Source: an uncultured Acidobacteriia bacterium
GTDB taxonomy: Bacteria; Acidobacteriota; Terriglobia; Bryobacterales; Bryobacteraceae
Length of the DNA stretch: 64,000 nucleotides
Direction of reading: 5' to 3'
Assembly: GCA_903909435.1 (NCBI GenBank)
Contig: CAIVVT010000147.1
Coordinates: 62,001 to 126,000, forward strand
The position numbers and the translations under genes were made by a program. The notes below the pieces were generated by a model. That model ran no database searches. It was not told where the DNA came from and saw only the letters and a program-made list of their open reading frames with translations. This document shows positions 9,164-17,909 of this stretch, in pieces. Every line of letters starts with the position of its first letter. Positions within the stretch are counted from its first letter, which is position 1.

Positions 9164-9376
9164 CTACAGGGTGTCGTGCTCGTGCAACTGCGGACATTCG
9201 CAGCAGTCGGTGCAACGGTAGCACTTCTCGCAGAGATGATTGGGGCAGGCGTCCAAAGTGCACCAGACGCAGATGTCCTGGGAGGGTTCCTCGCACACCG
9301 AACATAAGAACACCTGCTCGCCGGATGCTGGTGCTAGTTTTTCGGGGAGTTGGGCTGGAGTATCTGAGTTCTGCAA
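9164..9376 (-). CDS. small Cys-rich putative zinc-binding protein
   Basis: The 70-residue protein is dominated by Cys/His pairs (CSVC, CVWC, CPNHLCEKCYRC, CCEC) that suggest two zinc sites of RING/B-box or ribbon type. Its start lies 43 bases inside the end of the upstream gene on the same strand, in another frame, which suggests coupled translation. The function is unknown. The conserved spacing of cysteines argues against a chance frame. Confidence 0.55.
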   Translation of the reverse strand: MQNSDTPAQLPEKLAPASGEQVFLCSVCEEPSQDICVWCTLDACPNHLCEKCYRCTDCCECPQLHEHDTL

Positions 9377-9888
9377 CGCTGGGCCTCTTTCTGCGCAACT
9401 TCCAGTTCTTTTTCACGCTGCCGGGCCATGTCGAGCGATTGAGACCGCAGCCACTCCAGATCGCCCGAAAGCGAATTCAACAGCGAGTCGAGTATATCCG
9501 CGATGGCCGGGTTGTCGTACTTCCGGACTCCCTGGCTCAGTGAAATCGCTTGTTGATCCATGCTCTCGATCCGGATCAGCGTCTCCAGCATCAAGCTGAG
9601 TTTGTCCGGCTGGGCCGACCAGCGCGCGACCGCATTTTGTACGTAAACTAGGCCGTCGGCGCATGCCTTCTGCTGCTTTTGGTAGGCTGCTGGCCCGCCT
9701 TCCACAGCCCATGAGCCGGGCTGAATCCGATCGAAGACGGGCTTCAACTGGCCGACATCCTTGCCCAATTGCTCGATGCGGGGGCGCATCTCCCAATCGG
9801 CGGGAGCACCGGGCGAGGATTGCGCCGCCGGAGAGGCGGACTGAACGAACAGGATCAGGGAGATGAGAACTGAATGCACGTCTTCCAC
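9334..9888 (-). CDS. secreted hypothetical protein
   Basis: The product has 184 residues. A hydrophobic N-terminal segment (VLISLILFVQSASPAAQ) looks like a signal peptide. The rest is helical and charged, with a predicted coiled coil near the C-terminus (MARQREKELEVAQKEAQR). I do not recognise the family. It is 92 bp downstream of the FecR gene, and its last 43 bases overlap the Cys-rich small gene; the three could form one minus-strand transcript. Confidence 0.6.
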   Translation of the reverse strand: MEDVHSVLISLILFVQSASPAAQSSPGAPADWEMRPRIEQLGKDVGQLKPVFDRIQPGSWAVEGGPAAYQKQQKACADGLVYVQNAVARWSAQPDKLSLMLETLIRIESMDQQAISLSQGVRKYDNPAIADILDSLLNSLSGDLEWLRSQSLDMARQREKELEVAQKEAQRCRTQILQPNSPKN

Positions 9889-9980
9889 CAGTGTAATGCC
9901 GGAAGGTCCTGGCTGAGGGGTTTCCCTGTCCAGTCCCGCATCGGGATCCCCGGACGCGGTAGGTCCGCTACCCGGATGGC

Positions 9981-10754
9981 TTAGTGATGGGGGGGCGGGG
10001 GAGGTGCAGGCGGTTTGCCGCCCGTGTCACCCGGCAGGCCGCCGCCACTGCCGCCGCCCGGCACCTGGATGCCGCCGCTACCGCCGGTCCGGGGCATACG
10101 AATCATGATCTGCAGGAAAATGTCGGAAGCCATCTGCAAAGCGCGGCCGGTATCGAAATGCCGCGCCTCGTCCAGCGGGAGATTCCTGTGAACGGTCAAC
10201 TCCTGCCCGGCATTCAAAACTTTCGGCTCGAACGAGCGCGGCATGAGCCGGTGCTCAACGCCCACCGAACCTTCCTCCACCAGGACCACCGTCGCTTCCT
10301 CCTCGTCGTCAACCGTGACGTCGAAAATGGTTCCGCGAACCGAAATTATGGCCGTTGGCGTAAAGATACGATTGGGGTTAGGCTGACCGCCGGGCCGCTG
10401 AATGTGAACCCTTATGCGGCCCAGCCAAACGTCCAGGATGTCGCGCAGGCTGCCCGGGTTAGCCCGGAACGTCACTTGCGAATTCGGAAAGATCTCGAAC
10501 GTGCTGCCGTCGGAAACTCGAAATGTGGCGTGTCCATCCGCGCCGGTGACCACGACTTGGCGCACGTGCACCGAATCCCCGGTGTCGATAGCCCAATAAG
10601 TGTTGTCTTTGTAAAGGGAAACTTGGCCTTCGCGATTCACTACGCGAGCGGCGACGTCATCGCCGAACAAGCTTTCGATGCCGGGCAAGCCCTGGCCCAG
10701 GCACACAACCGGCGTGAGCGATGCGAGCAGCATTACAGCTGAGCCCCACTTCAT
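9981..10754 (-). CDS. secreted FecR-domain protein
   Basis: A signal peptide (MKWGSAVMLLASLTPVVCLGQG) leads into a FecR domain: VVNREGQVSLYKDNTYWAID, then ADGHATFRVSDGSTFEIFPNSQV, and the conserved IISVRGTIFDV. The C-terminus is Gly-rich and ends in a Pro/His run. Classical FecR relays iron-siderophore signals to an ECF sigma factor, but stand-alone secreted FecR-domain proteins with unknown roles are frequent in Acidobacteriota, and no sigma gene is adjacent. The ATG at 10754 has GGGAG nine bases upstream; ATGs at 10775 and 10814 are less likely. Confidence 0.75.
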   Translation of the reverse strand: MKWGSAVMLLASLTPVVCLGQGLPGIESLFGDDVAARVVNREGQVSLYKDNTYWAIDTGDSVHVRQVVVTGADGHATFRVSDGSTFEIFPNSQVTFRANPGSLRDILDVWLGRIRVHIQRPGGQPNPNRIFTPTAIISVRGTIFDVTVDDEEEATVVLVEEGSVGVEHRLMPRSFEPKVLNAGQELTVHRNLPLDEARHFDTGRALQMASDIFLQIMIRMPRTGGSGGIQVPGGGSGGGLPGDTGGKPPAPPPPPHH

Positions 10755-10970
10755 GCCAAATAACTCCCAAAGCATTGCCAACGAACAGCAATATCGCGTC
10801 GTGCGCCTACACAACTCTCGACGATAAGTCTATCACCGATCAAGCCCATGGCAAGCGATATGCGAGGCCCACGGGTGCCTCGGAATACTGTAAATCGTTG
10901 AAATTAGGGAGAGGAGGCTGCCCGAAGAGCACTCTGTAATTGGAAAGTCAGGTTAAAATCAATCTGAGAC

Positions 10971-12932
10971 GTGCGGCAGCCAGCCCCAACCCGTTCCGCG
11001 GCCGGAAAGCTCCTGCTATGGTGTGTCAGCAGCGTGCTGGCGGGAAGCCTGTTTGCTCAGGGCGTCCTTACCCAGACAACGCTTTCAACCCAAAGCAAGA
11101 CCGATTGGCGCCGCGTCGGCACTTTGACGCTGGCCGAGGGACTGGCATCGCCATCCTCCGGTGGCGCCGTGGAACGCGTGCACTTCCTTGAGGATGGCCG
11201 GCTGCGGGTGGCTATCGCGGGTGGGCGGATCTGGCAAACGGCCGATGGAGAAGCCTGGACTCCGGCCGAGACGATGCCGGTTGCCGAGCGGGCCGCTAAC
11301 GCGGTACGTGTGCCGGAGCCCGGGGCGATTCTACGGGAATCGAAACGCGGGCCGACCCTGCTTTTCGCCGGAGGGAGCCACCTCTGGCGCTCTGAAGACA
11401 GCGGGAGAACCTGGCGCAATTTGACTCAACTGCGGGACAGTCGCGGTAGTTCGGTGCTGGGCGCCGCAGTGAACGACTTGACGGTCGATCCGGAGAACGC
11501 CGACAGGATCGCCGTGGCGACTGCCACCGGAGTTTGGGTTTCTCTGGACGGCGGACTGTCTTGGCAGGGCTGGAACGACGCATTGCCCGCATTCCGTGTA
11601 ACACGCATCCTGACGGCGCCGGCGGGTGGGCACGGGTTGCAGGTGCAGGTGCGGGGCGAGGGCTCGCCTAAGTCGTTGGAATGGGCGCCGGGATTCCGCG
11701 CGGGCTGGCTGCCTGCGCCGGCGCGAGACGCCGAGGAAGTCCTGAAGGCTGGGTTTTCCTTGTCCTTGCACACGAAACTGAGTGCCGCGGCGGAAGGCCC
11801 CGGTGTGTTTTATGCGGCCTCGGAAGATGGCCGGATGTGGTCCAGCCTGGACGGCGGCGCGTTGTGGAGACCGGCGACGCTTCCGTCCGGTTCCGGCCCC
11901 GTGCAGAGAATCGTCAGCGACCCCCAGGACGGCCGCTTCGCCCTGGCCGCGTTGGCGAATTCCACGAATGCAGGCAATCCGGCGGGAAGTCGATCCAGAG
12001 TTCTGCGCACCCTGGACGGCGGTGCGACCTGGGACGACATCTCGACTGATCTGCCGGACGGGCCCGTGCGTGGGCTGGCGTTTGATCGCTCGACCGGAGC
12101 TGTCTACGCCGCCACAAGTCAGGGCGTGTTTCTCTCCTATCAAGGGCTGCGGGCTCCTGAGCCTGCCGCGCGTTGGACGCCGATGCGCGGCCTGCCTGAC
12201 GCGCCCACGATGGATGTCCGTCTCGACGAGGCCGGTGTCCGGGTGCTCGCGGCCGTGGACGGATACGGGGTCTATGAATCCCCGGCCCCGCATCGCGCCC
12301 GCCAGCCGCTGCTGCTGCGAGCTGCCGATTACGCCGCTGGACCGGCCTCCCCCGGCTCGCTGCTCACGATTGTCGGCAGCGCGGTGGAGAGCGTCACGGT
12401 GAACAGCCAACCTGGCATCGTCCTGTCGTCGAATGCTGCCGAGTCTCAGATCCAAGTGCCATTCGAGGCTTCCGGCGACTCCCTGCGGGTGACCGCCAAT
12501 CGAACGGGTGCGGTCGCGTTGAGCTTTGGCTTGCCGCTACGGCAGGTTGCGCCCGCGATCCTGACTGATGGGGACGGTTTCCCGGTGATTGTGGACGCCA
12601 CTTCCGGGATACAAATCGACGCCTTGAACCCGGCGCGCCCCGGCGCGCGTCTACAGATATTAGCGACGGGTCTAGGCCGGGTCCGGCCCGATTGGCCAGC
12701 CGGCATGGCGGCTCCCGCCGAGCATCCTCCAGAGGTGCTGGCTGGACTGCGGGTGCTGCTGGACGGCGTGCCCGCGAAAGTCGTTCGTTCGGTGCTGGCG
12801 CCGGGCTATGTCGGGTTCTATCTGGTGGAGTTCGATGCGCCCGAGTTCGTAAACACCGGCGTGGCCGAGGTAGCGATCGAGGCTGCCGGCCAGTCGAGCA
12901 ACGCGGTCCGGGTCTATATGGCCGCGCAGTGA
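10971..12932 (+). CDS. secreted BNR/sortilin-like propeller protein with Solibacter-type C-terminal domain
   Basis: The protein has 653 residues starting at GTG 10971 with a signal peptide (LLLWCVSSVLAGSLFAQ). Residues about 45-420 hold repeated BNR/Asp-box units such as SEDSGRTWRNL, SLDGGLSWQGW, SLDGGALWRP and TLDGGATWDD, as in a beta-propeller of the photosystem-stability-factor/sortilin type. The last about 215 residues (TIVGSAVESVTVNSQPGI to the end) match what I know as a C-terminal domain of Solibacter paralogous secreted proteins (TIGR03437). The ligand is unknown. The upstream gene diverges, leaving a 216-bp promoter region. Confidence 0.7.
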   Translation: MRQPAPTRSAAGKLLLWCVSSVLAGSLFAQGVLTQTTLSTQSKTDWRRVGTLTLAEGLASPSSGGAVERVHFLEDGRLRVAIAGGRIWQTADGEAWTPAETMPVAERAANAVRVPEPGAILRESKRGPTLLFAGGSHLWRSEDSGRTWRNLTQLRDSRGSSVLGAAVNDLTVDPENADRIAVATATGVWVSLDGGLSWQGWNDALPAFRVTRILTAPAGGHGLQVQVRGEGSPKSLEWAPGFRAGWLPAPARDAEEVLKAGFSLSLHTKLSAAAEGPGVFYAASEDGRMWSSLDGGALWRPATLPSGSGPVQRIVSDPQDGRFALAALANSTNAGNPAGSRSRVLRTLDGGATWDDISTDLPDGPVRGLAFDRSTGAVYAATSQGVFLSYQGLRAPEPAARWTPMRGLPDAPTMDVRLDEAGVRVLAAVDGYGVYESPAPHRARQPLLLRAADYAAGPASPGSLLTIVGSAVESVTVNSQPGIVLSSNAAESQIQVPFEASGDSLRVTANRTGAVALSFGLPLRQVAPAILTDGDGFPVIVDATSGIQIDALNPARPGARLQILATGLGRVRPDWPAGMAAPAEHPPEVLAGLRVLLDGVPAKVVRSVLAPGYVGFYLVEFDAPEFVNTGVAEVAIEAAGQSSNAVRVYMAAQ

Positions 12933-12970
12933 TCGGTTTGCCTTCGTTGCGGCGAAGGATCGGAGGACCG

Positions 12971-13606
12971 GTGGAGTCTGAGCAAGGTTCTTTGCGGAGA
13001 CGGGTTGAAGCTTCGAGCTGCCGGACGGCGTCCGGTAAAACGACTCGAGCCTGTGTTCTGCTCCTGATCGTGCCAGCCATCCTGCTGGCGCGCTCCGCGC
13101 CGGTTCCAGCTCAGGAACAAAGGCCCGAAGGCGAGAAACTCGCTCCCTACTATCCCACTCCGGAATCTGTGGTCGTGCGCATGTTGAAGTTCGCCGGGCT
13201 GAAGCCGGGAGAGAAGCTCTTCGACCTGGGAAGCGGGGACGGCCGCATCGTCGTGATTGCCGCCCAGAAGTTCCACGCCGATGCCACCGGGGTGGAGCTC
13301 GACGCAGAACTGGTGAAGCAAAGCTCCGACCGCATTCGCGCGCTCGGGCTGGACAAGAGCGCCCGGATCATCCGCGGCGACTTGCTGCGGCAGGATTACT
13401 CGTCCGCCGATGTGCTCGCGGTTTACCTGCTGCCCCGCTCGAACGAGAGGCTGCGTCCGCTGCTTGAAAAGGAGCTGCGTAACGGTACGCGTATCGTCGC
13501 GCACGACTTCGTCTTCCGCGGCTGGACGCCTGAGCGCGAGGAGTACGTCGAAGACGACGGCGCGGGCCGCAGCCATACCCTCTACCTGTACGTGATCCAC
13601 AAATAG
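12971..13606 (+). CDS. exported or membrane-anchored SAM-dependent methyltransferase-like protein
   Basis: A hydrophobic stretch (TRACVLLLIVPAILLARS) near the N-terminus is followed by a class I methyltransferase domain: YYPTPESVVVRMLKFAGL, SAM motif I FDLGSGDGRIVVIA, acidic loop GVELDAELV, then RIIRGDLL. Similar short methyltransferases with an N-terminal signal or anchor are often annotated as hypothetical; the substrate is unknown. The start is uncertain: GTG 12971 has GGAGG just before it, while GTG 12929 overlaps the stop of the BNR gene (GTGA) and would suggest translational coupling. Confidence 0.7.
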   Translation: MESEQGSLRRRVEASSCRTASGKTTRACVLLLIVPAILLARSAPVPAQEQRPEGEKLAPYYPTPESVVVRMLKFAGLKPGEKLFDLGSGDGRIVVIAAQKFHADATGVELDAELVKQSSDRIRALGLDKSARIIRGDLLRQDYSSADVLAVYLLPRSNERLRPLLEKELRNGTRIVAHDFVFRGWTPEREEYVEDDGAGRSHTLYLYVIHK

Positions 13607-13762
13607 CGGCTTGGGCCAGCGGGTTCTCCGGGACCGACGACGCCGTGGAAGCGGACCAAATGTGTGCGCGCGGCCTGACTGGTCCCAATTGGAGTCGTGC
13701 GTCGCGGCTCGTTCGAGCACTTTCTTGGCCTATCCTAGAGGCAGTTCCGGGAGGGGCACAAT

Positions 13763-14863
13763 TTGCGTATTGGAATCACCTGTTACCCGACTTACGGCGG
13801 GAGCGGCATCGTTGCTACGGAACTTGGCAGTGAACTGGCCCAGCGCGGGCACGAAGTCCACTTCATTACCTACTCGAATCCTATCCGCCTGGACCCGGCG
13901 CAACCCCGCGTCTTCTTCCACGAGGTGGAGGTGAGTTCCTATCCGCTCTTCCAACACCCGCCTTATATGCTGGCGCTGGCGTCTCGGATGGCCGAGATTG
14001 CCGAATGGCACAACCTCGACCTGCTACACGTGCACTACGCCATCCCGCACTCCGCCTCGGCGATGTTGGCCCGGCAAATGCTGGCCGCACGGCGGCGGCT
14101 GCCATACGTGACCACGCTGCACGGCACCGACATTACCATCGTCGGGACCGACCGCGCCTACTTCCCAATCACCCAATACACGATCGAGCAAAGCGACGCG
14201 GTCACATCGATTAGCGAGGACTTGCGCCGCGAAACGGTGGAGGTTTTCAAGATCCGGCGCGAGATCCGCGTGATTCCGAACTTCGTGAACTGCGATCTTT
14301 ACCTACCCGCGAAAGAGCCGCACGAGGGCCGGCCGAGGCTGCTGCATGTTTCGAATTTCCGCGCCGTCAAGCGCGTTGGCGACTGCGTGCGGATTCTGGC
14401 TGAGGTCCGAAAAGACCATGACGTCGAACTCTGGATGGCTGGCGATGGCCCGGAGCAAAGCGGGGCTGAAAACCTGGCGCACGAACTGGGGGTCAATCAA
14501 TACGTCAAGTTCCTCGGGAAGCAGGATCACATTGAGCGGCTGTTGCCGCAGTGCGACATCCTGCTGCTGCCCAGCCGGCAGGAGTCGTTCGGTCTGGTGG
14601 CGCTGGAAGCCATGGCCTGCGGAGTGGTCCCGGTGGCCACGCGCGTGGGTGGACTACCCGAGGTGGTAATCCACGGCGAAAGCGGGTTTCTCGAAGGAGT
14701 TGGCGACATCGTGGCGCAATCGGGGCGAGTGCGGGAGTTGCTGGACGATCCGGTTCTGCGCTCGAGCATGGCTCGCAAGGCGCGGGACCGGGCCCAGGCA
14801 GTTTTTTGCAGCACAAAGATCATTCCCCGCTACGAACAACTCTATACGGAAGTCGTCGGCTAG
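13763..14863 (+). CDS. bshA: N-acetyl-alpha-D-glucosaminyl L-malate synthase (bacillithiol synthesis)
   Basis: This 366-residue GT4 glycosyltransferase resembles Bacillus BshA along its length: IGITCYPTYGGSGIVATELG at the N-terminus, FHEVEVSSYPLF, HVHYAIPHS, TTLHGTDITIVG, HVSNFRAVKRV and the donor-site Glu in PSRQESFGLVALEAMACG. It joins GlcNAc from UDP-GlcNAc to L-malate, the first step to bacillithiol, a cytoplasmic low-molecular-weight thiol. The start is TTG at 13763, backed by a strong GGGAGGGG ribosome binding site. bshC is not in the window; a PIG-L deacetylase is at 8.4-9.1 kb. Confidence 0.9.
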   Translation: MRIGITCYPTYGGSGIVATELGSELAQRGHEVHFITYSNPIRLDPAQPRVFFHEVEVSSYPLFQHPPYMLALASRMAEIAEWHNLDLLHVHYAIPHSASAMLARQMLAARRRLPYVTTLHGTDITIVGTDRAYFPITQYTIEQSDAVTSISEDLRRETVEVFKIRREIRVIPNFVNCDLYLPAKEPHEGRPRLLHVSNFRAVKRVGDCVRILAEVRKDHDVELWMAGDGPEQSGAENLAHELGVNQYVKFLGKQDHIERLLPQCDILLLPSRQESFGLVALEAMACGVVPVATRVGGLPEVVIHGESGFLEGVGDIVAQSGRVRELLDDPVLRSSMARKARDRAQAVFCSTKIIPRYEQLYTEVVG

Positions 14864-14965
14864 CTGGAACTGAGCCGCGGCCGCGGGGGGAATGGTTGTG
14901 CAGCCTGCGTCAGCGCAAAAATGCGCCGGGGATCAGGGGTTTGTATCAGCTTGGGGAGAGACCGG

Positions 14966-17893
14966 ATGAAATGGTCCAACTTTGTTCTGAGCAACATTGC
15001 GCTGTGGTGCGTTTGCGTGCCCGCGGCGGAACGAGCGCCGCTGCCGGCCGACGCACACAAATCCGCCGCCAAGCGCTGGTTGAACAAACGAGTTCTACAA
15101 AGCCGCTTGCTGGACGATATGGAGAGTCTGGACAATTGGAGCGCATTTACGAACAGTGCGCCGCTCGTTGTGGATGCGCGCTTCGCCTCGCAGGTCGTTG
15201 ACGAGGCAAAGGTGGTTGCCGAAATGTCGCTCACCGCGGAACGTTCGCGGGACAGCGGCCACTCGCTGCGGCTGCGCAATCCAACCCGGTTGCCAAAGCC
15301 CGGTCCCGCGAACGGACGGGGCTGGGGCGAGTCCGGCATTCTGCGCAAGTTTGAGGCCGAGGATTGGACCGAGTTCAATCGCATCTCGCTCTGGATCTAT
15401 CCGGACTGTCCTGGACATTACGTGGCCTCGCTCGACTTGCATCTACGCAACGACGGCGTCGAGAAACTTCCCGCGGCTTTCGCCCAGGAGGGCGAAACGT
15501 CGCTGGTGCTCAAGAATCACGAATGGAATCACGTGGTGTGGGAGATGTCAAACGTGGCCCGCGACAAGGTCACCGGGTTGGAGATTGTCTATGGCATGGC
15601 GGGCAACGAACTCGACGGCGCCGACAGCGTGACCTTCGACTTCGACCAAATGGAGCTCGAGCGGGTCGAACCCGACCATATCGAGGGCTGGGACGTATGG
15701 CCCGGCCGCATTTCTTACAGCCAGGCGGGCTATGCGGTTGGCGCACTCAAAAGCGCGGTCGCCAGCGGTTTGTCCGCGCGCGAGTTCCGGCTCATCGAGG
15801 CAAAGTCCGGCAAACCGGTTCTCGCTAAACCGGTTAAGACGGTGAAGACTCATCTGGGCGAGTTTCAGGTATTGGATTTTTCCGATGCGCGACAAGCGGG
15901 TAACTATGTTTTGGAAGTCGGAAAGTTGCGGACGCCGCCGTTCGCGATTGGCAACGACGTGTGGCGCGAATCGATTCTCAAGGCATTGAACTTCTTCTAT
16001 GCGGAGCGTTGCGGGTTTGCCGTCCCGGGGGTGCATGGCGTGTGTCACCGCGACTGGCAGGCGGTGCACGGGGACCGGCGCATCATCATCAACGGGGGGT
16101 GGCACGACGCGGGCGACCTGACGCAAGGCATGGGCAACACAGCCGAAATCGTCTATGCGCTCTTCAGTCTCGCCGAGCGACTCCACGCGCGCGGCGAGGA
16201 TCCTGAGCTGTACGAGCGCCTCATCGAAGAGGGTCGTTGGGGCCTTGACTGGATACTTAAAACGAGTTTCGGCGAAGGGTATCGTGTCTCCGGGTCGATC
16301 AACAGTCGTCACACGAACGGCATTCTGGGAGACTACGACGATGTCATCACCACGGCATCGAATTCTCCCATGACCAACCTGCTGGCAGCAGCCTCGGAAG
16401 CGGTCGCAGCCCGCGTGCTCAAGGAGCGGGATCCGCGAATGGCGGCGTACGCACTGCGCATGGCGGAGCAGGATTGGAGTTACGGAATCGAGGGCCTCGA
16501 ACGAGCCGGCGCACATCAGTCCAAGGAGATTTTCTCCGGTTCGTTCGACTCCGCCGGCGTGGTCCACGAACCGCTGTCGATCGCCGTGCTGGCCGGCGTG
16601 GATCTGTTTCGTCTGTCCGGCAATCGTGCCTATGCCGACAAAGCAGTGACGTTCGCCCGCACTATCCTCGACTCGCAGGAGCGGCGTATCCCAGATTGGA
16701 CGGTGCCGCTGACTGGCTATTTCTACACGAGTCCCGCAAAGGATCGCATTCTCCATTACTGCCATCGGGGCCGCGAGCAGGCACCCATTGAAGCGCTGGG
16801 TGCGCTCTGCAACGCGCTGCCCGATCACCCCGACTGGATGAAGTGGTATTCGGCGGTGGCGCTGCATTCGGAGTATCAGAAGACCATCGCCAAGTACACC
16901 GAGCCGTACGGCGTGATGCCGGCCTCGATTTATCGCGACGACGATTACCTGCAGGTGCCTGAGAGCCGGCGCGAGTCATTCCGCAAGCAGGTCTTGAACG
17001 GCACTCCGCTCGGTGCGGGGCACTACCTGCGGCTGTTCCCGGTCTGGCTCGACTACCGCGGTCATTTCGGGACGATTCTGCCTCAAGCTCAGGCGCTGGG
17101 CGAGGCGGCACACCTGCGCGGCGATCTGACAGCGGCTCAGGTCGCGGAGCGGCAGCTTGAGTGGGTGATCGGGCGCAATCCCTTCGCGCAAAGCATGATG
17201 TACGGCGATGGCTACGACTTCACGCCGCAATACACGCCATCGTCGGGCGACATGGTCGGGTCGCTGCCCGTGGGCATTCAAACGCGCGGCGACGCCGATG
17301 TGCCGTACTGGCCGGTGCAATCCACCTGGACCTACAAAGAAGTCTGGGTTCATCCCGTCGCACGCTGGATTTGGCTAATGAAGAATCTTTCCGGGCCGGC
17401 GGTTGTCGAAGGGCAGGCTAGCGGACCAGTGGAGTTTGTCGATGCGGCGACCAATCAGAAGACCACGGTTCAGCCGGTCCCCGGGACAGGCCGCTTCCGG
17501 GTGACGCTGCCGCAGGGCGTCTATCAGGTGCACTCCGGCGAGAGCGTCGGGACACGGACGTTTCTGCCTGGCGATTCCTACCATCTGGACCTGCGTATTG
17601 GAAGGGTGCTGGACCTACGGCTGTCCCAGGAGAGCTCCGAGGCAGGCGAAGTGCTCATACGCGCCGGGGTCCGCGGCGAGGGGAGCCACGACTTCGCCCT
17701 TCGCTCAGACAATCTCATGCTTGAGGATGCCTTACGGCGAGTGACTCTGAAGTCAGGCGAGGCTCAGACCCTCACATGGCGTGCTCGCATCGTTGCCAAG
17801 GACTCCCCCTGGGTCGCGGTGGTGGTGCCCGACGGTGACCTGTCGCAGCGGAGAGAACTGATGGGCCCGGCTCCGACCGGCGGCCTGCATTGA
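14966..17893 (+). CDS. secreted glycoside hydrolase family 9 protein, multidomain
   Basis: The 975-residue product has a signal peptide, an N-terminal jelly-roll-like region (about residues 35-235, with DDMESLDNW), a GH9-associated Ig-like domain (about 240-330, SYSQAGYAVGAL) and an (alpha/alpha)6 GH9 domain. The catalytic base motif is GGWHDAGD (Asp381/Asp384). Near the end are VIGRNPFAQSMMYGDG and a KEVW segment (Glu792) where GH9 enzymes have the acid Glu. A beta-rich tail of about 165 residues follows. GH9 enzymes cleave cellulose or related beta-glucans; substrate choice is not readable. ATG 14966 is preceded by GGGGAGAG. Confidence 0.8.
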   Translation: MKWSNFVLSNIALWCVCVPAAERAPLPADAHKSAAKRWLNKRVLQSRLLDDMESLDNWSAFTNSAPLVVDARFASQVVDEAKVVAEMSLTAERSRDSGHSLRLRNPTRLPKPGPANGRGWGESGILRKFEAEDWTEFNRISLWIYPDCPGHYVASLDLHLRNDGVEKLPAAFAQEGETSLVLKNHEWNHVVWEMSNVARDKVTGLEIVYGMAGNELDGADSVTFDFDQMELERVEPDHIEGWDVWPGRISYSQAGYAVGALKSAVASGLSAREFRLIEAKSGKPVLAKPVKTVKTHLGEFQVLDFSDARQAGNYVLEVGKLRTPPFAIGNDVWRESILKALNFFYAERCGFAVPGVHGVCHRDWQAVHGDRRIIINGGWHDAGDLTQGMGNTAEIVYALFSLAERLHARGEDPELYERLIEEGRWGLDWILKTSFGEGYRVSGSINSRHTNGILGDYDDVITTASNSPMTNLLAAASEAVAARVLKERDPRMAAYALRMAEQDWSYGIEGLERAGAHQSKEIFSGSFDSAGVVHEPLSIAVLAGVDLFRLSGNRAYADKAVTFARTILDSQERRIPDWTVPLTGYFYTSPAKDRILHYCHRGREQAPIEALGALCNALPDHPDWMKWYSAVALHSEYQKTIAKYTEPYGVMPASIYRDDDYLQVPESRRESFRKQVLNGTPLGAGHYLRLFPVWLDYRGHFGTILPQAQALGEAAHLRGDLTAAQVAERQLEWVIGRNPFAQSMMYGDGYDFTPQYTPSSGDMVGSLPVGIQTRGDADVPYWPVQSTWTYKEVWVHPVARWIWLMKNLSGPAVVEGQASGPVEFVDAATNQKTTVQPVPGTGRFRVTLPQGVYQVHSGESVGTRTFLPGDSYHLDLRIGRVLDLRLSQESSEAGEVLIRAGVRGEGSHDFALRSDNLMLEDALRRVTLKSGEAQTLTWRARIVAKDSPWVAVVVPDGDLSQRRELMGPAPTGGLH

Positions 17894-17909
17894 CCATCCC
17901 GCATCCGGG

